Shown piece by piece: positions 11,063 to 22,500 of a DNA stretch of 64,000 bases. The notes below the pieces were generated by a model, which made no database searches, was not told the DNA's origin, and worked only from the letters and a program-made list of their open reading frames with translations. The stretch comes from Cristatella mucedo (lineage: Eukaryota > Bryozoa > Phylactolaemata > Cristatellidae). The translations under genes and the position numbers were made by a program. Location of the stretch: assembly GCA_009760855.2 (NCBI GenBank), contig WPIO01000020.1, positions 2,264,001 to 2,328,000 on the forward strand, in the 5' to 3' direction. Position 1 is the first letter of the stretch. Each line of letters starts with the position of its first letter.

Positions 11063-13434
11063 AAATAAATAATAAATTCAATGTATCTTCACAAGTTCGA
11101 GCATGATGGGCCGACGTTTCAGCGCACCGGTTACCTCTATCAACGAGTGAGCGCTGGCCATCGTTGAGTGCAAGAACCAATGTCTGCTGTCAGAGCGCTA
11201 CCCAGCAGTGAGGCCTTCTTGGACAAAGTCTACTGCCAAGCAACTGTAGGGGCTTTCTAGCATGCACTGGCAAGCTAGCTCGTGCATGCTAACCTTGCGC
11301 TATGTGCTTGCCTGAGAAAATCTGGTGGGAGGTCTGCCGTATGCCTTTCCTTTTTTTTCTTTGCTTTCAGAGATTGGGGGGGTATTGAATCCTACAACCG
11401 ATCTTGTAGCTTACACTACACTACACCCGATAGAACCTTACAAACTCTGATAGGCACTAGCAACTGATCACCAGTTGGCTCCTGCTCTTGGCTTTTTTTT
11501 CTCTGCATGATCTAGAAATTTATTTAGGTAACTACGCCTGCCCGATATCTAATGACGTCTTGTTCAGGTCATCGTGTTTGGTCATCGTGGATGGATCATC
11601 TAAATACAAGGACCACCTTGTCAGCATATCCTATGTGGGTTTGAAAGCTGGATTTTTGGCCCGGTGCAAATCAACGATATTCAAGTGACCGTTTGTGCTG
11701 TGTTGCAAGCAAAAACTGCCAAGAAGCACGCATAGAGTAGGGACCTGCCTGCACACCATCCAAGCTTTACCCCTTAGCTCGTGTTATCCTAATAATGTTC
11801 ACTGAGACATGCCTTTTAAATTTACCTGACAGTGACTATTTTGTTCCAAGCTTGCTATATAGCCGATTGTCTCAGTGTACTGTAATGTGCATTCAGACTC
11901 GTGATGGCATTATATAGTGCTCGGCCAAAAAATTGGTGCACCCACGTGGATCAAAATTTAACCTCTGATATTTCAGAGTTTCGTGTACTGAAGGCCAACA
12001 ACAATTTCACTGGAGCATAGTATTTGCATGAGTTGGCGATATTTGTTAACAATTTTTTCATGCCATCACCTTGGTTTTCTTACCTGTTGCAAAAATATAG
12101 GCAGTGACTGTTTTTGCAGTCTCTCAGCCTATTTCTGGCTCCTAACATAGTCGTCATTCTCGGTGGATATTATTTTGTATCACCGTGAGCAGTACTGTGA
12201 AGTAAGGTGTACAAGATGTGTCAAGTATCCAAAGCTCTAAAAATGTATCTCAACAACAGAATCGGGCATTGTCTCAGCAATCATCAATGGTTCGAAGCTT
12301 GCTATTTTGAGCATGCACAACCGTAGGCTTGACATGGTTCAAATGTTCAAAAGTTCAAAAGAGATGCAAGCAATCGTTAATGCAGTGGGGAAAAAACCAA
12401 ACAGGATTTTTTGATAAGTAAGGAGTAAAAGAATTCTTTTTAAATTATTTTCTAGGTCTTAAACTCTCTCATTTTGCCAACTGCATGTACCAAATTAAAA
12501 CTACCTTCTCATAATTTCAATGAACACTTTTTAATGCACTCAGATCACCATGGTTTTGGCATCACGGGTTTTTGCTACGACTTATTATCAGTTTAATACA
12601 GCCCAACAACTCCTTTTCATCCGGAACTAGAGTAGGATACCTGGCACTTGCAAATATTCTTACTTCGGCCTGTTCTGATTGTGCTATCAAAAACTATCTT
12701 TTGAAAACCGAAACTTTCTGAATCCATCTGAAACGCCAAATAAGTTAATATTGCATATTCCTTAGTGTACTAACCAATGTGGCAGCATGCACAATTTACT
12801 GCTTTATTGGTTCCTCATATTAATCCTACCTCGTGGTAGTAGTTATTTTTGTCTTGATTTTTATGAAACTCTACAACGTTTCAGATTTATGTTGATTCAC
12901 AAGCTGCATGGATGTTTTGGGCGAAAAATTTACGCACCTTGTCAATCAACATAAATCTGAAACATTTTAGAGTTGTATAAAAATCAAGGTCCGGTATAAT
13001 AATAATAATTATAATAATGCACTTGATAAAGGCGCCCTCAGAGAACTCAATCTCTTTCTAGGCGCTTGACATTTGCTGCAAAGGGAAATACAATTGAATG
13101 GTGAGTAATATCATGCTTGATAAACATGAATAACATGGTTAGGGGTGACATGCACAGGGTCAGCATGCAAATGTGGTTAGTGGCAGCATGCACAGTGCCA
13201 GCATGCATAAACACATCAAGGACGAATCACAGGGACCCACTAAATGCTGTCCTAAATAAGTGTGTTTTAAAGTTCTTTTTAAATGTGATCAAGTCAGGGG
13301 ATGTTCTAACGCAAGTCGGGAGGGAGTTCCAGGCTTTGGGAGCATGCGAACTAAATGCATGGTCTCCAAAGGTGTGTGTGTGCGTGTGTGTGTGTGTGTG
13401 CGTGTGTGCGTGTGTGCGTGTGTGCGTGTGTGCG

Positions 13435-13523
<89 letters not shown>

Positions 13524-16500
13524 CCAGGAACGGCCACCAACTGCCCACTTTGCTACACTGAGGCTGAGACCGGCTGCCACGTCCTGAGCCATTGCCGGCC
13601 GATGCCGTAAGCGATAACGGCTTGCCACATTCTTGTTCTGGGTCGCCTAAATAGGCTTTTTCGGCCACCGTGCTCTCCTGCCTCTCGGCGGGTTTCGCCT
13701 TCCCGCTAGCCCGGGGTCCGGCTTCACAGCCAGACCTGGTCATCGACACCGGCACCGACGCAGTCATAGTCGGCAAGGGTCCCTGTTGGTGGCAGCCCAG
13801 AAAATGGTCGATAAGTAAGAGGCCATAGCCCGGTCTTTCTTGACTGCTGGCTACCGGGGCCGGTGGCTGGATAAAGCAGTCTGCCTGGCAGACCTCGTCA
13901 TTGCATGGGAGAGGAACTCAAAGCCCAACTGCTTTCGGTGTGCATGCAGTAGCCAGCTGACTTCATCTCTCCCACAGCAGCAAGAACAAGAGAGCTACCT
14001 CTTGAGTCAGTAGGATTGCCGGGGCAGTGACCGAAGACGTCATTGAATAAGAATTATGAAAGCGAGTTTTGCAGTAGGAAAAAAGGAATCGCGGGTGGTA
14101 GTTTTGTAGTCTAGGATTCACAAAGCAAAAGTTTCTGATGCCCACTGTCTTTGAGTGAAGCCATCTTCAGCGGAGATCTCTTCTCACTGCTTTGGACCAC
14201 AACCCTAAACATCGAGCGTTAAATGGTCATCACCCGGGCTGCCGTTTTTGCCTACTGAATCGGTCCTTCCGGACTGCTGATCTGCGCTGCACTTGTTTCC
14301 ATTCAAAAACGTACTCTTGCTCCCACGTGAGCACGGCCAGCATGGAGCTTCGCTGTGCCACCCCCAAGCCTTGTGTCGGTGCGAGCAGCTTAGCCGTTTG
14401 GCATCTCCTGAGCAGCGGCGCAGGCTAAGCGACTATTACCAGTGCACGAGGATGGGTGCCGTGCTCTGTGCCTGGCGGCAAGTGGTCGTCGCGTGTGCAT
14501 TTAGGCCGTCGGCTAGGCCAGCGAGGCGCATCTCACGTTTAACCAATCATGCCCTTGGCCCAAGTCGCTCCTAAGCGTACCTAGCACGCTGACCTCACTT
14601 ACAGGGCATCCCTGCTGTCGACGTCTTCTGCCATTTTTCTGAACTAGCCGAGCTATGCAGGGGACGCCTCGAGAGGTGCTCCGTGCCCATTGAGGCCGTC
14701 GCGATGGTGCCATCCACTGAGATGCACCGAGGGCTGGCCTCTACCGACTTGGCCTGCACGGCGCCATTTGCCGCCCGAGATCCGGACCCGGATCACTGCC
14801 AAGACGACGGCCGTGGGCAGACCTGCGTGCTCGCGTCACTGGGCCGAGCGAGGCCGCCGATGCAACGGGCAGAGTCACCGACGACAGCTGCGATGGCAGC
14901 AGTCGCATGTCATCGCGACGACGCAGACGATGTCAGCTGGTTCTTTGAGGACGACTGTAGCGAACGAAGCTGCGAGCTCGACGAGATTGGACGGAAGGCG
15001 GAAGTGCTGCTTTGTGCGACGACCCTCGGGAGTGGCACTCAGTTCGAGCCGCTCGTGCGCTCCGGCGCGGAGCGTATCGGCTGTCCCACGGCACCTGCCA
15101 CTGCGCCCGAACTCAGCTGCTGCCGCGGTGACGGGACGCTTGGCGATGGGCCTCCAGCAAGTGGCCATCATTCGATCTCGGTGACCTCGCTAGCTTTGCA
15201 GGCAATGCCAGCCTGGCAGCTTCTGGCAGCTCGGTCTCACTCACCGCTCGGCCCTCGGTCGTCGGCTGTGGAGGAGTTAGCAGACTCGCCTCTGAGCCAA
15301 GCCTTTGCGTCCTTTCGGGAGGCGGCGAGGGCCAAAATGGCCGACGGCGGGACGAGCGTGGCCACGCCATTCGACGCCGCCGAGCCGCCTCGCGCTGGGA
15401 ACCGTCCACTGGCTGCTCTTGCCGACAGCCTGCAGCGGCACTCGAAGGCCGCCGGGTTAGCGTCGCTGCCGCAATGGTCGAGGCACTTTGGCAGCCTGAG
15501 TGGGGCACTTGCTGTCGAAGCCGACGACGAACCGAAGCCTGCGCTCGAGGGTGTTACTTCGTTGGCCCTCCCTTGTGCATCTCCGCCGAGTCCCCACCGC
15601 AAGGAGGTCGCGCACGACGACGTCGGCGAGCCGGCGCCGGCCGGTTCGATATTTCGTGCTCTTCCGGCGCAGAGCGCCAGCACCGAGCCTCGGTTCCGAG
15701 TCTCGGCTGTTGGCTACCACGCTAGCCGGGTCGCACTGCCGGGCGCATGGAGCGCAGCGCCAGGGGACGGTGCGTGCACCGATGACGCCAACTCGCCGCG
15801 GCCAATCTTTGCCGCTCTAGTCGCTCGAGACGAGGCAGTCGCGTCGTCGTCGCGACGCGTGGCAGCGGCGGTGGCAACATCGGACGGTCTCGGTGGCCCG
15901 GCGGCTAACGTCACCCTTTCCCGCGAGCCGCTCGTGCGCGCTCTGTGCCGCGGGAGCGCGCCGCTCGTGTCGCGTCTCGTATCCGAGCTGATGGCAGCGT
16001 TCGTCAGCGGCGGCAGGATGCTTCCGGCCGCTGGCATTCCGAGGTTCGACTGCGAAGACCACGTGGCCACTTGCGTGGTCGCCGGACTGCCGGCCGACCG
16101 CTCGGCCGTGCTCGCCCCTGGTGGCCTCGCAGTGGGTGGAGTGCCCGCCGACGTGGTGCACAGCGTCGCCCGTCGGCCCAGGGCACTTCGGTACAGGGCG
16201 CTGGTGAGCTTATGCGCAACTGCTGCGCCCGCCCTGTTCAGTGTCGGTGAACCCCGGCGGTCGGGCTGTGCATCGGAAATGCCTGGCTAGGCGTGTTGGC
16301 TGTGGACGGTTGGGCAGGACACTGCAGTCGACAGCTCACTGCAGCTGGCTGATGGCCCAGCAGGCTGTATGCGCCGCCGGCTTGCGTTGCCACAGCTGGC
16401 GGGTGGCTGCAAGCCGGCGCAGCGTTCTCGCTGCGCTTTGCTGCTGTGTCACTTGGCATGCCGGAGGCCAAGCGCTTGAGGTGGCATCTGCCGCGGGCGG

Positions 16501-19500
16501 CGCTTGCAGCTTCTGCAGGGCGATCTCAGCCCGGCATACAGGCACACGGGCCATCGCGAGAGCGTTCGCGTGCAGCGAACCGTCCTGCGACCAAAGGAGT
16601 GCTCCAAGAACGATCTCTGGCTCGCCAACGTCCGCGAGGTCGTAAAGGAGGTATATGCAGCTCGTCATGCTCTGCTTCGCTCCAACTTGCGTGCGTTCTA
16701 TGCCAGATTTTCGGCCATCGCAGCATTGCTAGTCCTTATCTTTTGTTAAAAAGTGGCCTCGGTGCTTGTCTTCGCTGCCTTCGAAATTTTGTTGAAATAA
16801 CAACCCTGTGGTTTCAGGGTGGGCTGTCGTCGTCACGATCGTTGTCCACAGACTTGCATGTCAAAGCATCTGTTTGGTCTAGCTGCGGCAAATGGTTGCC
16901 ACCAAGTGGCAACGATCACGTGGTGCTGCTGCATCCTCGGCCTCCTTGCTTCCCAAAAACTGATTCGGGAGATACGTTTTAAGATGTATACCCGTTTTAA
17001 GATGGGCCCATGGCTTTTAATGCAAATGTTGAACGGCAACTTAATGTGTATTGGCGATGTGACAGTACAGTTGGAGTATTTAGTAGCATGAAAAGCAGGG
17101 GTACGGACATTTCCCCCCCCCCTGGACGTTTCCCCCTCCTCCTCCCCCCCAACATTTTCCTCCTGGGGTATGACATTCTCTCTCCCCTATATGGTTTAAG
17201 GTTTAGGGTTTTAGGATTAAGGGTTTTGGGGGGCTGCGCCTCCACCGCCTAAATCCAACCTTGATCGTATTCCGAGCTTTAATTAGTGTGTATTAGGGCG
17301 TAACGAGATCTCTTGAGATCGACTTATACTAAGTAGACCTCTGAGGCTTCGCACTCATTTGCTCGCGGGAAACCGCGGCATGCCGTAGCTCGCGCCCGCT
17401 TTGACGAGTACGAACACGTGCCTGGCGGCGTCGAGCAGGACCGAAGACCTGCGGGACCGAACTGTATAGCTTACCGACACCTCAGTTGCAGCTGCTGCTG
17501 CAACCGCTTGCTCCTTTAGAAACCATCCTTCCAATCCATCCATTCATCCTTCCAATTATACTGAGTTGAGTTTATTTCAATAGAGTGTGAACTTCATTAC
17601 ATCATGTATATATATATGTATGTATTCTTAGTTATACATTCATGAACATAGGGTGGGGAATGTCCTACCAGGGGGGAATGTCGAGGGGGAATGTCCTAGG
17701 GTCCACCAGGGGTGGGAATGTCGAGGGGGAACGTCCATGGGGGGAAATGTCCTACAACCGAAAAGCATGTGCTTTTCGTAGCCCGTGGAAAAGACAGACA
17801 TTGCTACTAATTCTAACTACCGCCCACAAGGCCCACCACGGCTTGACTCCTTCGTACCTAGCTGAACTGCTGCATAAGTTTCAGCCTGTTCGCACTCTCA
17901 GGTCCTGTGTGGACAATAAATTAGCTGTTCCATTCCTCCGCTTAAAGACCGTTGGCGACAGAAGCTTTAGCTCTGCAGGTCCTAGACTGTGGAACTCGCT
18001 TCCACGATTCTTACGCAGCGACAACTACTCTCCTACTGCCGACTATGGCTCATCCTTTTTCAGCGGTCCTGAGCTGCTACTTCTATGCTACTCACTACCT
18101 CAACTGCTCTCCTGACTCTGCTATGCTTCCCACTTTCTCTTTGTTGCATGAGACAAAGTCTGTTGGCTACCGAATGCGTTCCGAAAGCCGCTTAGGCTGA
18201 GTGAGTGCGCTATAGAAAACTCTCCTGCGTATCACCCGCCTAGTCTTTGTGGCTTTGTGGAGTTACAGACGGAGATACATTACATTACATCACCTTACCA
18301 CATTCACGGCTAGTTTGTATTGCTAATTCTAGCTACCAAGTATTTCATCTTTGTTGTGTTTCTGGGTCTAGTCCTGTAAAGGCAACTACCGGCTGTCTTT
18401 AGGGGACTAGGATGCTGATCATTCGACATGAGATGTTGTGTCTGGCCAGGGGTGCATAATATCGCACTGCTTCTTTATTAAATAAAAAAATTATATAATT
18501 CATTTGTATAGCGCTGTAATAGAACATAATCTCTATTCAGGTGCTTCACATATGCCACGGGGCTCGAGCCCACGACCTCGGCCAGACCGTGGTCGGGTCG
18601 GGCGAGCACCTTAACCATTTGGCCAAACCAGCACTGCTAATGAGGCCTCTTTACCTGTGTCCAGTGTTATTCAGTTGGTATCTTATGCATAGCAAGTGCA
18701 GTGTTTTCGTGGAGCAAATCAGTGTGAAAAGTTAAGCGAGATGTCGAAAGCATCACTGCATTAGTAGCTTAGCTCTATTTCGATAATTAATCACTAGTGT
18801 GTCACGAGTCGATCGCCTTCAGTGCTGCCGAGTTTGCAATACTGATTCGCGTATGCCACCACCGTTTGTCTCACGCAGGCTCTGTTTGTTGTAGCTGGGA
18901 GTGACAGCACTTCTTGTCAAGGGCAGAGCTCACCAGTCCGTGAGAGACTGGTGCCAGCAGCAGCAGCCGCGGACCGCCTCGTCGGCGGAAGTGAGTGACG
19001 AGGAGCAGCAGCAGCTGCCGCAGCCGCCACTGCTCCTGGAAAGTGTGCCGTACAAGGTGCTGAAGCGCTTGTCACGTGTTGCACCTGGGTCATCCATTCT
19101 CAGCTACCTCGCCGATGCCGCCGAGGTTAGCTGCAGTGCTCTGCGAGCCCGTGCGATGGCACATCGACGCTGATCGCCCTGCTTTGTCTTGCTTGTCGCC
19201 GCGTTGGCGCGAGCATCCGGCTGGTGTTTGGCGTGCTAGCTTCATCCGGCTAGCTTGTTCGTAGGACGATGTCATCGAGGGCCTGCTGATGGAGCCGTGG
19301 AGCGGCGCCGAGCAGCTGCTCCAAGCCAGGCCGGCATGCGGCGGCGTCCTGGTTCTGACCACAGCCGCACAGCGGAGGCGCGACACTCAGGTGAGCCAGC
19401 CCGGCAAAGCCGCCAGCGGACCGAGGTTTCTGCTGTGCTCCAGTCATTGGGCCTTTGGAGGGTGCACCGCAGATAGCTGAGCTGAGAGGCTCCATCGCTG

Positions 19501-22500
19501 GCCAAAGCTCTCAGCATTTCAGGCCACTCAGCACTTCACTGGCCAGCCCACGCTTTTGAGCGGGCACGGAAACAGAGGCTACAGCAGCGTGGGCGCTCTG
19601 CTCTGCAATCTCAGATTCATTTCCGACTTTCTCCCAGTTAAAGAATTGGGAGGAAGTCAGAAGCGAATCTGGGAATCGCCCTCTTCTCATGCTGAGTGAT
19701 TTTATTTCCACCTTGATAAACCATCTGGTCCGATGTGTTACAATGAGTTTGTATGGACTGAGTTGTTCTGCCTCTGCACTCACGTTTAAGCCACGTACAG
19801 ATGTGTTGATCCGATGGGTTACAATGAGTTTGTATGGACTGAGTTTCTCTGCCTCTGCGCTCACGTTTAAGCCCCGTGCAGATGTGTTAGGCCAGACCCG
19901 TGACCAAATTTGTACCTATTGACCCCCATCGTAAACCCTTTCTGCACATCTGATCAAATCTGCAATCTGATCATGCAGAGTTCATTCTCCCTTGAACGTG
20001 TTTCTGTTTCGGCAACCAAACTTGCATTTGCATCAAGAAGCCTCACATTTCTCGTTATGGATGCTTTTTGCAGCCAGCAGAGCTGAGTCCACTTGTACCC
20101 TATACCCTCCTACCGACCTTTCCTCTGTGGTGCAGTGCTGCAGCACGATGCTAGCCAACGTCCTAGATGGGTTTGAAGCTCTGGCTAAACAATGGGTCCT
20201 TAATCATCCACATGCCCCCTTTGATTAACGGCTGATATTAATGTGCAAGGTAAATTGATCTGATTCAAGTAGGATCTCTCTGGCAAAAGCGATGCTCTCG
20301 CCGGTTGACCCTGGGGTAAGTTACTTACGCTTATGCGAGCAACCCAGATCGCATGTTCTAGTCCTGCAGCAGGCAATCCTTCATTGTTCTCTGGAAGTGG
20401 TGGTGACAGCCGCTAAAGCTCTTTTGCCGCTTTATAAAATGAGGCGGTTCGATCAGCTAGTCTTCACTTTTACTCGTGCACGTGTGTGCATGTGCACCTC
20501 GTGAGAGAGAGAGAGAGAGGGAGAGTTCGTGTGCTTTCATCAGCAGGTCGTCACGGCTGTAGTGTGCCACCCTGTGGCTGCTGTGGCAGAGGCCGTGGAG
20601 GAGCAACTCTGGCACTGCCTGCATCGCATAGCCAACTGTGCGGAAAAGCAAGCTGTGCTACCAAGTGGCCCCCTCGACAACCACGTCTGCCTGGCTCTGG
20701 CTGAGCTGCAAGGTGAGCAGTGACGTTGTCTTCCAGTCTCCGCTGGCTGCTGCCACTGTCGTGAACTAGCCACGGTGTGCAGCTGCTGCCGCAAGCTGCT
20801 GGCTTGGCTTCGGGCAGTTGCCAGTTGTCTTGGACGTTTGCCACCGAGGGTAATTGCCCAAGACTTGTCCTGAACAGATGGTTGCAATGCGTACTTGCAC
20901 GCATGAGTAGGGTTCTTTGCTAAACAAAGACGTTTTTGAATAGACAGCAAAGACTAATTCCCCTAAGAAGGCATGTTTAAAGGTTGCTTTTTTGTTTCAC
21001 CGAGGAAATATGTCGGCAGTCGGGACCAAGCTGCTGCCAGTGTGGCATCGATGCAGTTACCTTAGCCGGCTTTGATATTAGACTGCTGAAGCTAGCAGCT
21101 CTGAGCACACTTGACGATTAAGTACATTGACATGTCCGGTGCTGTGGCCTTCTCACTTGCAAGAGGAATGAGGTATTCTGCACATTAAGGAAGGCACTTG
21201 TAGGCCGGCTGCGTCGGTTTTTGGGTTTTGGTTGTTGTTTCTCGACGCTTTTTCAGATTTGCACTTGCTTCCTTGGAATAGTGCTCTGCAGTAAGCAAAG
21301 AAGCATCTTGAAGCGCTGCGCTGTACACAATTTCAATTCATTTCACATTTTCTGGTGCACTTTTCAAAGATTGGCTGCAAATCTCCAAAGCAGAAATCTA
21401 GGGCCTAATAAATTACGTGCTTGTGGATATCTAAACACTTATCGCTTCGGGCTGCTGGGTCTCCCACGACGGCAGTGGCCTTAACTAACATGCATAACTA
21501 ACATACCGCTAACTTGCTACCGTCTTCGCATAAGACATCGGGTGCATGGAGGACTGCTACATTTATTAGTTGTGTGTGGGTGGCATGGAGCGAAACGTAG
21601 AGCCGTAAAACGTGGAGCCATAAAATGTAGGTGTTATGTTCGTCCAGCCCGGGCTTTCATCACGTGCCAAGGCACCTGACTATCTGTTCAATCGCTTTAG
21701 CAAAGTGCAGTTATTCTTACGGGCATACTGGACATAGCAGTAAGGGCTGCCTTGGCCACATCGCTGTCTTTGCTGTGGCCACTATGCCAATAGAAAACCG
21801 CAATCAATCAGTTGTTTATAGTTTAACAACCACGTTTTGAGATGCCTATATACGTACACGGTGGAAAGCTGTTCTTTTCTTTCTACGGGGATACTGGGCA
21901 TAGTGGGCGCCCACAGCTACTGGAGTGGACGTAAGACTTGTATTTCCGGCTGGGCAGTAAATTGAGGACCGGTCTTCTCGGTACTTCATAGTAGCAACCG
22001 TGGAGATCATGATTTCCTTAACGGGTAAGATGCTATGGCACGTGTTCGGCATTGAAACCGTAGAGCCTGTTAAGGGAAGATGACATGAAATTAGTTTATT
22101 AATAGAAACCCAAAGCGTGGATCCTTCAGTATGTGACACCCCTCCGCACGACCTGTCGTCTGGCTGGGTAGCGCGACCGAGCAACAAGTCTGCTGGCTCC
22201 AACACCAAAACCTTTATTTCAAGCTACGCCGGCCAAGCCCAGTCTACACACAATAGACGGCTGCCGGCGTCGAGGGATCTAGCCTTCCCCTCCCGTTGTA
22301 CTCCTTCATCAGCCCTTATATTCCCTGCATGCTTTGTTTTTCGCACTGTCTGGCCATTATTCGTTCCGAACCCGCACGGCAGCTGGCGGCAGTTTGTGGT
22401 AGATTGTTGTCCCCACAGATGCATGGATTTGGGCAGGACTGCCGAGTCATCGTCTGCCCTTCCACCGGTCGTGAGTTTGCGGCTGTAGGCAGTCTGAGAG

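Noticed and set aside
13117-13776. Overlapping 116-156 codon frames of poly-VC and poly-HT
   Set aside because: They are translations of the (GT)n run at 13371-13521 in different frames, joined to LINE sequence.
14875-15720. Minus-strand frames opposite the large exon
   Set aside because: They mirror the GC-rich coding exon on the plus strand, which has matching splice sites and phase.
17098-17180. GGGAATGTCC units as NF-kappa-B sites
   Set aside because: They depart from the GGGRNNYYCC consensus at the second half, and their arrangement is explained by the element's inverted arms.
17195-17235. GGTTTAGGGTTTTAGGATTAAGGG as telomeric repeat
   Set aside because: Irregular spacing and only a few units; it lies inside the foldback element and is not a (TTAGGG)n array.
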